Shown here: positions 23,153 through 30,730 of the stretch, piece after piece
Layout of the letters: every line of letters starts with the position of its first letter
How positions within the stretch are numbered: position 1 is the stretch's first letter
DNA from: an uncultured Clostridia bacterium
GTDB lineage: Bacteria; Bacillota_A; Clostridia; Christensenellales; Aristaeellaceae
Length of the DNA stretch: 30,730 nucleotides
Direction of reading: 5' to 3'
NCBI GenBank assembly: GCA_946613955.1
Contig: CAMOGC010000003.1
Location: 1 to 30,730 of the forward strand
The notes under the pieces: model-generated
What the model was told of the DNA's origin: nothing
The model's database searches: none
The model's input: the letters and a program-made list of their open reading frames with translations, nothing else
Position numbers and translations under genes: made by a program

Positions 23153-24554
23153 CCCGGCGAACCTTCTGTCCCTGTTTGGTATCCTCCAGAATGTAACCCG
23201 CGGCGCGAATGGCGTCCCGCAGCTCATCGCTGCGCTTCCAGTCCCTGTTCTTCCGGGCTTCGGCCCGCTCGGCGACCATGGCGCGGATCTCGTCGGTCAG
23301 GCCGTCGTCCTCCTCCCGGTTCAGAAGGCCCAGCACGCCGCAGACCGCCTTCAGGCTATCCAGCGCTTTTTCCGCCGCCTGCCGGGAGCACCCGGCCTGC
23401 AGGCTGATATTGGCGTCCTTGACCATTTCGAAAATGGCCCCCAGGGCGTCCGCGGTGTTCAGATCGTCGTCCATGGCGGCATCGAAACGGCCTTCATACC
23501 CCTTCAGCCGCTCAAGGAACGCTTCCTCCGCTTCATTCAGCGGCCGGTTTTCCCCGTGCTCCCGCTGGAAGGCCAGATGATCCCGCGCGGTATACAGTCG
23601 GTTCAGGCTGGCGCTGGCGGCCTCGATCTGTTCCCTGCTGAAGTTGATGGGGCTGCGATAGTGGGCGGAGAGCATGAACAGCCGGACCGCCTCCAGATCG
23701 TATTCCCGGGCGATGTCCCGAACAGTAAAGAAGTTGTTCAGGCTCTTGCTCATCTTCTGGTTGTCGACGTTAATGAACCCGTTATGCATCCAGTAGCGGA
23801 CGTAGGGATGCCCCGTGGCCCCCTCGCTCTGGGCAATCTCGTTTTCATGGTGCGGGAAGAGCAGATCCTTCCCGCCGCAATGGATATCGAAGGTCTCGCC
23901 GAGGTATTTCATGCTCATGGCGGAGCATTCGATGTGCCATCCCGGCCGTCCCATGCCCCAGGGGCTTTCCCAGGCGGGTTCCCCGGGCTTCTGCGCCTTC
24001 CACAGGGCAAAATCGGCCGGCGCCTCCTTGTCGGTTTCCACATCCAGCCTTTCGCTGGCGCCCATCTCCCGGTCTTCCACCGACTGGCCGCTCAGCTTTC
24101 CGTACCCGGCGAAGGCGGAGACCCGGTAATATACGTCGCCGCCGGGGGTGGCATAGGCATGGCCGTTTTCGATCAGTTTGGAAATCAGCCGGATAATGTC
24201 CGGAATATGCTCCGTGGCCCTGGGATGCACCGTGGCCGGACGGATGCCCAGCGCCCGGGCGTCGGTATAGTATTCCCGGATAAACCGATCCGCCAGCTCC
24301 TGAACGGTAATGCCTTCCTCGTTGGCCCGGCGGATCATCTTATCGTCGATATCCGTAAAGTTCTGGACAAAGGTTACCTCGTATCCTTCCCGTTCCAATT
24401 GCCTGCGGAGGACGTCGAAGGTGATAAAGGGGCGGGCGTTTCCGATATGAAAATAGTTATAAACCGTAGGCCCGCAGGCGTAAATGCCCACCTTTCCTTC
24501 CCGCAGGGGCTTGAATTCTTCCTTCTTCCGGGTCATGCTGTTATAAATCTGCAT
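23145..24554 (-). CDS. cysS: Cysteinyl-tRNA synthetase
   Basis: A class I aminoacyl-tRNA synthetase that charges tRNA-Cys. It has 469 residues, the normal length. It begins MQIYNSMTRKKEEFKPL. The HIGN signature is at 36-39 and KMSKS at 267-271. The zinc and cysteine-binding ligands C27, C210, H235 and E239 are all present. The C-terminal helical DALR-type domain is complete. The ATG at 24554 follows AAAGGA at 9 nt and lies 6 bp after the preceding gene. The promoter is upstream of that gene with a leader of about 25 nt, so there is no room for a T-box. Confidence 0.97.
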   Translation of the reverse strand: MQIYNSMTRKKEEFKPLREGKVGIYACGPTVYNYFHIGNARPFITFDVLRRQLEREGYEVTFVQNFTDIDDKMIRRANEEGITVQELADRFIREYYTDARALGIRPATVHPRATEHIPDIIRLISKLIENGHAYATPGGDVYYRVSAFAGYGKLSGQSVEDREMGASERLDVETDKEAPADFALWKAQKPGEPAWESPWGMGRPGWHIECSAMSMKYLGETFDIHCGGKDLLFPHHENEIAQSEGATGHPYVRYWMHNGFINVDNQKMSKSLNNFFTVRDIAREYDLEAVRLFMLSAHYRSPINFSREQIEAASASLNRLYTARDHLAFQREHGENRPLNEAEEAFLERLKGYEGRFDAAMDDDLNTADALGAIFEMVKDANISLQAGCSRQAAEKALDSLKAVCGVLGLLNREEDDGLTDEIRAMVAERAEARKNRDWKRSDELRDAIRAAGYILEDTKQGQKVRRDV

Positions 24555-24560
24555 GGCTTT

Positions 24561-25157
24561 CTATCCTTTCTTCGCGGCTTTGCGGATCATCAGGGCCCGT
24601 CCGATGGCCAGGCCCCAGAACAGGACGCATCCGATTCCCAGAAATATCATGAGCTGATCCGCCCTCTTGACCGGGGAAACGCCGATTTTGGCTTCTTCCT
24701 CGGCTTCGGAGCCGACCTGCATCGTCCCTTCGGCCAGGGGCTTCCCTTCCGCGTCCGTCACCGTCAGGGTCACCTTCGCGGCGGCGATGCCTTCTTCCGT
24801 GCTCTCGGGCAGATACCATTCCGCCTCAAAGCTGTTCTCCTCCGGGTTCGCGGAGAGATCGGCCACCGCGGTTTCGCTTCTGTTCCGGATTTTCATCTTC
24901 TTGCCGCACAGGCGTAGAAACACCGCTCTTCCGGAATCCTCCAGCCGGGTCTGAACCGTCAGCGTCATCGACGCGCCGGGAATCGGCTCTCCGCCCGTGT
25001 CGATGGTCCCGTGAAAGGCGGAAACACCGCCCGCCTCCCATGTCCATTCATCCGCCTCCATGGTCACGGCGATTTCCGCGGCCGCAGCCGCGGCCGCCAG
25101 GCAAAGCAGCAGGCACAGCGCGGCGGAAAGCATCCGTCTGACTCCCGCTTCAGGCAT
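24561..25157 (-). CDS. Unknown secreted protein with C-terminal membrane anchor
   Basis: 198 residues that I do not recognise. A signal peptide (about 1-27, MPEAGVRRMLSAALCLLLCL then an Ala run) precedes a beta-rich extracellular region (about 28-160) that looks like one or two immunoglobulin-like strands (GASMTLTVQT, AAKVTLTVTDAEGKPLAEG). A transmembrane helix (about 168-190) with a basic cytoplasmic tail (RKAAKKG) follows, which suggests a single-pass surface protein with its N-terminus outside. The ATG at 25157 follows GGGAGGGGG at 8 nt; M9 is an alternative start. It is the first gene of the cysS-comEA-dnaX operon and directly follows the promoter. Confidence 0.8.
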   Translation of the reverse strand: MPEAGVRRMLSAALCLLLCLAAAAAAAEIAVTMEADEWTWEAGGVSAFHGTIDTGGEPIPGASMTLTVQTRLEDSGRAVFLRLCGKKMKIRNRSETAVADLSANPEENSFEAEWYLPESTEEGIAAAKVTLTVTDAEGKPLAEGTMQVGSEAEEEAKIGVSPVKRADQLMIFLGIGCVLFWGLAIGRALMIRKAAKKG

Positions 25158-25188
25158 CCTTCATTCCCCCTCCCGGACGTTGGAATTG

Positions 25189-25217
25189 ATTATAGCAAAA
25201 CCGGGTCGCCAATTCAA
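25189..25217 (-). promoter_or_regulatory. Promoter of the cysS-comEA-dnaX operon
   Basis: On the minus strand TTGAAT (25212-25217), exactly 17 nt, then TATAAT (25189-25194), preceded by TGC (extended -10). It precedes the membrane-protein gene by about 30 nt. The -35 hexamer overlaps the T-rich tail of the upstream terminator. Confidence 0.78.
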
Positions 25218-25248
25218 GGAAAAGCTCCGCGGGCTTGTTCCCGCGGAG
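25216..25248 (-). terminator. Intrinsic terminator of the mutS-mutL-to-acidic-protein unit
   Basis: A perfect 9-bp stem (CTCCGCGGG, 25225-25233, with CCCGCGGAG, 25240-25248) with a 6-nt loop is followed on the minus strand by CTTTTCCTT. It lies about 55 nt past the stop at 25305. Confidence 0.8.
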
Positions 25249-25304
25249 TGGATCCGGCTGCTTCGGGGAAGGGGCAACCCCGTCCGGGGGAACCGTCTTC
25301 CGGA

Positions 25305-26090
25305 TTATTCTTCGTCGTCCCGGCCCATCAGGGAGTCCGCCAGGTCGCCAATTCCTTTGCCGATTTTTTCGGAAAAACCGACCAGATGGCTGCCGATGCT
25401 GTCCAGCGCGCCGTTTACCTTCTCCGCCGCTTCCTCCGGCGTGGGCTTTTTTTCGAACAGATCGTCGATATCGCTGCTGAGGCCCCTGTCCGTCTTTTCA
25501 TGTTTTTCCGGTCCCTCGACTTCGATCACGGGAACCTCACCCCCCTCGGGGGCATCTTCGGCTTTCCCGGGCGCATCGACCGGCAGAGGCGCTTCGTTTT
25601 CCGCGGATGTCTGTCCGGCCGTTTCCGCTGTTTCGGCCGGGAAAGAGGCGTCTTCCTCCTTCGGGGCCCCAGGCGCGGCTTCATCGGGTGTCTCCGGAAC
25701 CGCCTCCGCCGCCCCGGCAGGGATCTCCTCTTCCGCCCCGGGAGCCGCTTCAGTCTTTTCTCCTTCCGGCGCCGCTTCCCCCTCCGGGGACATCTCCGTC
25801 ATGGCGGCCTTGATGCTGGCGTATCTTTCCGCCCGCATATCGTTCAGCGTCTCATCCAGCCGGGCCAGTTCCCGCAGCTGGGTTTCCAGCTCCTCCGGAA
25901 AACGCTCGCCCTTCTGCCAGAGGGCGTAAGCCCGGGCGCCAAAGTCGTTCATGATCTCATTTCGTTTGTTGGTCATGGACATCTCGTCCAGCTTGTACTT
26001 GGTGCTGCTGGCGATGTTGGACGCGGTATTCCCGATGGCCTCCATGCTCTTCATCCAGATACTCTTCAGATTCTTGCCAATATCCGCCAT
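25305..26090 (-). CDS. Unknown acidic protein with disordered centre
   Basis: 261 residues that I do not recognise. The N-terminal ~100 residues are helical and charged (MADIGKNLKSIWMKSMEAIG, later FPEELETQLRELARLDETLNDMRAERY). Residues ~100-205 are low-complexity Glu/Ala/Pro/Gly, very acidic and probably disordered. The last ~55 residues (SSDIDDLFEKKPTPEEAAEKV...ADSLMGRDDEE) again look helical. There is no signal peptide or membrane segment, so it is probably cytoplasmic. The ATG at 26090 follows AAGGAGG at 8 nt; an in-frame reading to 26177 lacks support. It is last in its transcription unit, 93 bp after the lipid kinase, and followed by a terminator. Confidence 0.82.
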   Translation of the reverse strand: MADIGKNLKSIWMKSMEAIGNTASNIASSTKYKLDEMSMTNKRNEIMNDFGARAYALWQKGERFPEELETQLRELARLDETLNDMRAERYASIKAAMTEMSPEGEAAPEGEKTEAAPGAEEEIPAGAAEAVPETPDEAAPGAPKEEDASFPAETAETAGQTSAENEAPLPVDAPGKAEDAPEGGEVPVIEVEGPEKHEKTDRGLSSDIDDLFEKKPTPEEAAEKVNGALDSIGSHLVGFSEKIGKGIGDLADSLMGRDDEE

Positions 26091-26183
26091 TGTCTTTGCC
26101 TCCTTATGAACGTACCTTTCCAGAATAATTCCATCCCGCCATGCCTGTTTCCTGCCAGGGGAGTCTTCCGGATCCAAATCTTT

Positions 26184-27056
26184 TTATCGGATCAGATTCA
26201 GCGCGCCCCTGCGGAGGGAAAAGACCGCCCGGTCCATGGAGAATATTTCCCCATCCACGTTGACACGCATCCCCGGGGATTCCATCTCCACCCGGTCCGC
26301 CAGAACGTGCTTGGTGATTTTGAAGCTCAGGGCCCTGCCCATCATCAGTCCCGGAAGATAGAAGGGCATCATCCATCGCGGCCGGTTCCGGATCAGCACC
26401 ACATTCAGCTTCCCGTCATCGGGCCTGGCGGCGGGACAGATGGGGATCCCGCCGCCGAAGAACTGCCCGTTGGCGATGGCGCAGGTGAGGAATTCCCCTT
26501 CCTCGGTCCGCCCGTCGATGGTCAGTTTCAGTCGCACGCCCCTGTGGTGGGCGATGGCTTTGACAAGTCCCAGCAGATAGGGCGTCAGCCCCCGGTATTT
26601 TTTCTTCAGCTCCGCCGCGTAATCCAGCACCGTAACGTCAAACCCGGTTCCGCAGATGTTGAGAAAGGCGCCGTCGTTGATCCGTCCCAGGTCTACCGGC
26701 CGGGGCTCGTGGCAGAGGGCAAAGGCCAGCGCTTCAGCCGGTTCCCTGGGCAGGCCCACCGCCTTCACAAAATCGTTTCCCGTCCCGGCGGGAATGACGG
26801 CCATCTTCTGGCCGGTTTCCGCCAGCCCCGCGGCGGTTTCAAACGCCGTTCCATCTCCGCCGACGGAAAAAACGATATCCCATGTTCCTTCCGCCGCGAG
26901 CCCCGCGGCCATTTCGGTCGCGTGGCCCGGCCGTTCCGTAAGAAAAACGCGGTAAACGATTTCCGGCCTGTCCTTCAAAATCTCCTCCAGCTTTTCCATG
27001 CTTCGGGAGGCAAATCCGTTTCCCGCGATCGGGTTCAGGATGAAGGCGCATCTCAT
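26184..27056 (-). CDS. Diacylglycerol kinase-family lipid kinase (YegS/DagK type)
   Basis: 290 residues. It begins MRCAFILNPIAGNGFASRSMEKL. The nucleotide-binding GGDGT is at 66-70 (SVGGDGTAFE), PAGTGNDF at 89-96, and the C-terminal beta-sandwich includes VNVDGEIFSMD. This is the DAGK catalytic family that phosphorylates diacylglycerol or related lipids; the real substrate may be diacylglycerol, an undecaprenol-type lipid or a sphingoid base. I chose the ATG at 27056 because homologues start at the MRCAFILNPIAG strand, although the purine-rich site is about 11 nt away. An ATG at 27086 would add ten residues. Confidence 0.9.
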   Translation of the reverse strand: MRCAFILNPIAGNGFASRSMEKLEEILKDRPEIVYRVFLTERPGHATEMAAGLAAEGTWDIVFSVGGDGTAFETAAGLAETGQKMAVIPAGTGNDFVKAVGLPREPAEALAFALCHEPRPVDLGRINDGAFLNICGTGFDVTVLDYAAELKKKYRGLTPYLLGLVKAIAHHRGVRLKLTIDGRTEEGEFLTCAIANGQFFGGGIPICPAARPDDGKLNVVLIRNRPRWMMPFYLPGLMMGRALSFKITKHVLADRVEMESPGMRVNVDGEIFSMDRAVFSLRRGALNLIR

Positions 27057-27105
27057 GATCTGCCAGACTTCCTTTCTTCCCGGCATCTCTCCGCCGGCGT
27101 TTCTC

Positions 27106-28341
27106 TCAGTACCCCATCCGGCGAAGCGCTTCCGCCATGGCGATGCGGCCGTGGGCGTAGGTCAGCCCACCCTGCATGTAGGCGGTATAGGGCGGCCGCA
27201 TGGGGCCGTCGCAGCTCAGCTCAATGCTGGCCCCCGCCACAAACGTACCCGCCGCCATGACCACCTGGTCCGCGTATCCCGGCATGTCCCAGGGCTCCGG
27301 AAGCGCCATGCTGTCCACCGGGCTGGCCGCCTGGACCCCCTGGCAGAAGGCCACCAGCCTCTCCGGCGTTTCCATGCGGATCGCCTGAATGATATCCGCC
27401 CGGGGTTCCAGGGAACCCGGGGTGCACTGAAGCCCCCTGTCCTCAAAGAGTCTGGCGGCCAGCAGCGCGGTTTTCAGCGCCTGCGCCACGGTATGGGGCG
27501 CCATGAAAAGCCCCTGATAGAAAGGGCGGTAATCCCCGGCATAGGAGCCCAGCTCCCGCCCCAGCCCCGGCGCGGTCAGCCTTCCGGCCACCCGTTCCAC
27601 CGCCTCCCGGCGGCCGGCCACATAGCCCCCCGTGGGCGCGATGCCGCCACCGGGGTTTTTGATCAGACTGCCCACGCACAGATCCGCCCCGAAATCCGTA
27701 GGCTCCTTTTCCCGCACGAATTCCCCATAGCAGTTGTCCACCATCAGCCGGACCCCCGGATGCCGGGTATGGATCATCTCCGCCAGAGGCGCGAAGGCTT
27801 CCGGCATCAGGCTGGGGCGCCACGCGTATCCCCGGCTTCGCTGGGCGATGACCAGCGTGGTTTCCGGCCGGATGGCCGCCTCCACCGCGGCCAGATCGAT
27901 TTTCCCCTCCGGCGTCAGCTCCACGCAGTCGAATCCGACGCCCATCTCCTTCAGGGAACCGGGGGGCGTTTCGTCCCCGAGGCCGAGGATCCCCGTCAGG
28001 GTATCGTAGGGCATGCCGGTCGCGCTGAGAATCCGCTCCCCGGGTTTTGTCAGACCGAAGAGCGTCAGGCTCAGGGCGGCGGTGCCGCTGGCGATATGGG
28101 GGCGCATCAGGGCCGCCTCGGTATGGAAAACCGCGGCGTAGATCCGCTCCAGCGTGTCCCGCCCAACGTCGTCGTATCCGTAGCCCGTGGTGGGGGCAAA
28201 ATGGCGGTAGCTGACCTGGTTTTCCCGGAAGATATCCAGTACCTGGCGGGTGCGGATTTCCTCTGTTTCATCGATCCGGGCGAAGGCGTCCCGCAGCGCC
28301 TCCTCCGCCTCCCGGATCATGGCGGCAATCTCTTTGTTCAT
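27106..28341 (-). CDS. Aluminium resistance / methionine gamma-lyase family PLP enzyme
   Basis: 411 residues of fold-type I PLP enzyme. HFAPTTGYGYDDVGRDTLERIYAAVF (about 48-73) and ALMRPHIASGTAALSLTLFG (about 77-96) are hallmarks of the aluminium-resistance family. The PLP-binding Asp202 lies in LMVDNCYGEF, and the Schiff-base Lys228 in GSLIKNPGGGIAPTGGYVAG. The family name comes from one phenotype; the sequence resembles Cys/Met metabolism lyases and the true substrate is not settled. The ATG at 28341 follows GAGGA at 9 nt and is 20 bp after mutL, so it is probably co-transcribed. In other Firmicutes the gene often lies near mutL-miaA-hfq; miaA and hfq are absent here. Confidence 0.92.
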   Translation of the reverse strand: MNKEIAAMIREAEEALRDAFARIDETEEIRTRQVLDIFRENQVSYRHFAPTTGYGYDDVGRDTLERIYAAVFHTEAALMRPHIASGTAALSLTLFGLTKPGERILSATGMPYDTLTGILGLGDETPPGSLKEMGVGFDCVELTPEGKIDLAAVEAAIRPETTLVIAQRSRGYAWRPSLMPEAFAPLAEMIHTRHPGVRLMVDNCYGEFVREKEPTDFGADLCVGSLIKNPGGGIAPTGGYVAGRREAVERVAGRLTAPGLGRELGSYAGDYRPFYQGLFMAPHTVAQALKTALLAARLFEDRGLQCTPGSLEPRADIIQAIRMETPERLVAFCQGVQAASPVDSMALPEPWDMPGYADQVVMAAGTFVAGASIELSCDGPMRPPYTAYMQGGLTYAHGRIAMAEALRRMGY

Positions 28342-28361
28342 CGAATCATTTCCTCGTCTCT

Positions 28362-30431
28362 CTATTGAATCCTTTTGAACTTCCTGTCCAGCTCCTGATG
28401 GCTGATGGCCACAACCAGCGGCCGGCCGTGCGGGCAGGTAGGGGTCACCTTTTTGTCGATCATTTCCTCGACCAGGGAACGCAGCATCTCCTCGCTCAGG
28501 GGTTCACCGCCCTTGATGGCGTGCTTGCAGGCCATCTGGAGGATACTCGCCCGCTTTTTGTCCGCCCCGGGCATACGCCCCGCCTCCAGCGCATCGATCG
28601 CCTCCCGCACAAAAGCGGCGGTTTCGTTTTCTCCCAGCACCACGGGAACGGACCGAACCGCCACTTCCTTTCCGCTGAAGGGCTCCGCGACCAGGCCGAT
28701 GCTTTCCAGCAAGTCCCTGTTTTCCTCCAGCAGCGCCTGTTCCCGCTGGTTGGCGGGAACAATGACCGGAAGGAGCATCTCCTGCCCGGCCCGCTGGTCC
28801 CGGTAAGCGGCCATCATTTTTTCATACAGCAGCCGCTCGTGCACCGCGTGCTGATCCACCATCAGCAGATGATCCTCATATTCGATCAGGATGAAGGTAT
28901 GGAAAAGCGCGCCCAGAATCCGCATGGGTCTGGGCTGATCCGCCGGCAGGGCGCTGATCTGTTCGGCTCTTGGCGCCTGATAGGAAGAAGCAGCGTTCTC
29001 CTCCGGCTCCCCGGGAAGATCCTCCGGAAGATCCGGGGGCAGCTCCGCCTGATAGGCCGGCGCCCGGCCTCCGCGCAGAACGGTGTTTCCCTGGGAAGAG
29101 ACGTTTCCAAAGCCTCCCTGATAGGCCACTTCTTTCTCGGCGACCCTGGCCATGGCGGAAGTCGAGGGTCTTGGCAGCTCAACCGGAGGAAAAACAGGTT
29201 CCCCGGATGGGAGCGCGGGTTTACCTTCGATGGATTTAAATACCGGAGTCGGTTTGTTTTGGCTGGTGACCGGAGGCAGGGAACCACCCGTGGAGATCTG
29301 CGGGCCAGGATCCGGCGACTGGAGGGGCTTTTCCGGGCCGCCCGCCAGGGAGACCGCGGGCGCGGAAACGGTCACCGCCGTCGCCGTCGGAAGGGTCTCC
29401 TTCTCCTCCTCGAGGAACATCTCGACCGGCCGCTGGAAGGCGTCCCGGTCCTGAAGCGCGTCGTAAACGAGCCCGAAAAGCGCCTGACGGACGGCCGCAT
29501 CGTCCCGGAAACGCACTTCCAGCTTATTGGGATGGACGTTGACATTGACGTTTTCATAGGGCATTTCGAGATACAGCGCGCAAATCGGGAACTTGCCGAT
29601 CATCACCCGCTCCCGGCAGGCGTCCTCGACCGTGCCGGAAAGGAGAGGGCTGCGCATCATCCGCCCGTTGATGAAAAAGCTTTCTCCGCCCCGGTTTCCC
29701 CGGGCGTTGTCCCCGATGCCCACAAAACCTTTGACCACGATGCCGCCGCTGCAGCCCTCGACCTTTCGGAGGCTTCTTACCGCCCGGCTCCCATAGATGG
29801 TCAGCGCGGCGGATTCCGCCTTGCCGTCCCCGGGGGATTGATACAGCGTTTTCCCGTTGGCCAGATACCGGAAGCGGACCTCCGGCCGGCTCAGAATCAT
29901 CCGGATCATCAGATCCGTCACCGCGTTGGCTTCGGTGATGGGTTTTTTCAGGAACCGTTTCCGAACCGGAACATTGAAAAACAGCTCCCTGACCAGGATG
30001 CTGGTTCCGACGGCGCAGGCGGTCTCCTCCATGGAGCGGATCTGCCCGCCCTCGTTAACCACCCGGAGTCCGGTTTCCTCCCCGGCAGTTCGGGTGGTCA
30101 GCGTGACCCGGCCCACCGCGGCGATGCTGGCCAGCGCCTCTCCCCGGAATCCCAGGGTACCAATGGCGTCCAGATCCGCCTCCCGGGAAATCTTGCTGGT
30201 GGCGTGCCTTTCGAAGGCCATCCGGATGTCCGCCGGGTCGATGCCGCATCCGTTGTCCGTCACCCGGAAGGATTCGATGCCCCCCTCCTGGATTTCAACG
30301 GTGATATCCGTGGCGCCGGCGTCCAGGCTGTTTTCCACCAGCTCCTTGATCGCCGCGGCGGGACGTTCGACCACCTCGCCCGCGGCGATTTTCCCGATGA
30401 TCTCCTCGCTCAACATCCGGATCTTTGCCAT
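28362..30431 (-). CDS. mutL: DNA mismatch repair protein MutL (endonuclease type)
   Basis: 689 residues. The GHKL ATPase domain has KELVENSLDAGA (29-40), DNGCG (59-63) and TLGFRGEAL (92-100). NVNVNVHPNKLEVRF (about 294-308) closes the transducer domain. Residues ~335-500 are a Pro-rich linker. The C-terminal domain has the endonuclease motif DQHAVHERLLYE (526-537), ACKHAIKG (634-641) and CPHGRP (666-671), all metal-binding elements of nicking MutL. QEMLLP (550-555) matches the beta-clamp-binding motif seen in Bacillus MutL. The ATG at 30431 follows AAGGG at 7 nt. mutS ends 78 bp upstream. Confidence 0.97.
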   Translation of the reverse strand: MAKIRMLSEEIIGKIAAGEVVERPAAAIKELVENSLDAGATDITVEIQEGGIESFRVTDNGCGIDPADIRMAFERHATSKISREADLDAIGTLGFRGEALASIAAVGRVTLTTRTAGEETGLRVVNEGGQIRSMEETACAVGTSILVRELFFNVPVRKRFLKKPITEANAVTDLMIRMILSRPEVRFRYLANGKTLYQSPGDGKAESAALTIYGSRAVRSLRKVEGCSGGIVVKGFVGIGDNARGNRGGESFFINGRMMRSPLLSGTVEDACRERVMIGKFPICALYLEMPYENVNVNVHPNKLEVRFRDDAAVRQALFGLVYDALQDRDAFQRPVEMFLEEEKETLPTATAVTVSAPAVSLAGGPEKPLQSPDPGPQISTGGSLPPVTSQNKPTPVFKSIEGKPALPSGEPVFPPVELPRPSTSAMARVAEKEVAYQGGFGNVSSQGNTVLRGGRAPAYQAELPPDLPEDLPGEPEENAASSYQAPRAEQISALPADQPRPMRILGALFHTFILIEYEDHLLMVDQHAVHERLLYEKMMAAYRDQRAGQEMLLPVIVPANQREQALLEENRDLLESIGLVAEPFSGKEVAVRSVPVVLGENETAAFVREAIDALEAGRMPGADKKRASILQMACKHAIKGGEPLSEEMLRSLVEEMIDKKVTPTCPHGRPLVVAISHQELDRKFKRIQ

Positions 30432-30509
30432 GATGTTTCCCTTCTTCCCGTTTCTTTTCCGGGTTCCGCCGTTTCCCGAAATCTCCGGAGACTTTTTCCC
30501 GCCCCGGTT

Positions 30510-30730
30510 TTACAGCTTTCTGGCCTTCTCCCGCAAAAGGAACAGGCGGTTGATGGCGTCCATGGGGGTCAGGGCCATCACATCCAGGCTCTGCAGCTCA
30601 TTGATAATCTCCGTCTTCCGATATTCGAACAGATCCACCTGCTCGTTCATCCGGGGGGTCTCGTTTTCCCCCAGAATGTTCTGGCCGATGGTGTTCTGAT
30701 TGATATCGCTGACCTCCAGCCGGGCCTGGA
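30510..30730 (-). CDS. mutS: DNA mismatch repair protein MutS (3' end, runs off the window)
   Basis: Only the last 72 codons are visible; the open frame continues past the window edge. The end reads SLDVMALTPMDAINRLFLLREKARKL, the conserved C-terminal helix region of MutS (family pattern LxxLDxxxLTPxxALNxLxxL). Before it lies EQVDLFEY, a good match to the QxxLF beta-clamp-binding pentapeptide (coding bases 30627-30641). Immediate linkage to mutL supports the call. The mismatch-binding and ATPase domains are outside the window. Confidence 0.9.
   Translation of the reverse strand, partial: QARLEVSDINQNTIGQNILGENETPRMNEQVDLFEYRKTEIINELQSLDVMALTPMDAINRLFLLREKARKL

Noticed and set aside
25158..25190. 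T-box leader for cysS
   Set aside because: The promoter leaves only about 25 nt of leader before the first gene, too short for a T-box. No stem I or T-box sequence is visible.
25011..27260. Very long plus-strand open frame (749 codons) opposite the lipid kinase and acidic protein
   Set aside because: It is antisense to genes with clear motifs and strong ribosome sites. Its Gly/Arg/Pro-rich translation has no recognisable domain, as expected for a shadow frame in G+C-rich DNA.
22766..29130. Shared 14-base string (CTGATAGGCCACTT) at the dnaX start and in mutL
   Set aside because: It encodes the same VAYQ/MAYQ codons and occurs only twice; most likely coincidence, not a repeat family.

Overview
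The window is a dense, G+C-rich stretch of bacterial chromosome. Every recognisable gene is a housekeeping or core-metabolism gene, and I see no phage, transposon, CRISPR, tRNA or rRNA. The gene set points to an anaerobic Firmicute of class Clostridia: an Rnf complex, pyruvate phosphate dikinase, the dxs-tlyA-nadK-argR-recN block, a membrane-anchored MurF-like ligase, a glp-type oxidoreductase triplet with DUF1667, and MutL with an endonuclease site but no MutH. Most genes lie on the minus strand. Shine-Dalgarno sites are strong, and GTG or TTG starts are common. No gene-free stretch exceeds 300 bases.

Layout from left to right. (1) 1-1231: 5' part of ppdK with its own promoter. (2) 1483-6181: an rnf operon transcribed C-D-E-A-B from a promoter near 6250 and closed by a strong terminator at 1367-1394. 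The rnfG gene normally found between D and E is absent. (3) 6304-12133: dxs, tlyA, nadK, argR, recN, mostly overlapping, but without the spoIVB-spo0A pair that often follows recN in spore formers. (4) 12258-17298: a tight pfkB-GNAT-hydrolase-murF-ddl operon. (5) 17490-20580, plus strand: a three-gene glycerol-3-phosphate-type oxidoreductase module. Its promoter is back-to-back with that of the pfkB operon. (6) 20665-21072: yajC with its own promoter and terminator. (7) 21129-25157, minus strand: an operon of a membrane-anchored unknown protein, cysS, a ComEA-like protein and dnaX. (8) 25305-30730, minus strand: mutS (3' end), mutL, an aluminium-resistance-family PLP enzyme, a diacylglycerol kinase-family lipid kinase and an unknown acidic protein, closed by a terminator at 25216-25248.

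How the genes fit together. Rnf couples ferredoxin oxidation to NAD+ reduction and ion pumping. NadK converts NAD to NADP. PpdK interconverts pyruvate and PEP. The pfkB product and the glp-like module feed three-carbon metabolism. Ddl and the MurF-like protein make and attach D-Ala-D-Ala for peptidoglycan, and Dxs starts the isoprenoid pathway that supplies the lipid carrier. MutS, MutL, RecN and DnaX cover replication and repair.

I found no wholly new system. The points most worth a second look are the Rnf operon without rnfG and with an enlarged RnfB, an in-phase A AAA AAG slippery heptamer in dnaX, the membrane-fused MurF-like ligase, and the divergent pfkB/glp control region.
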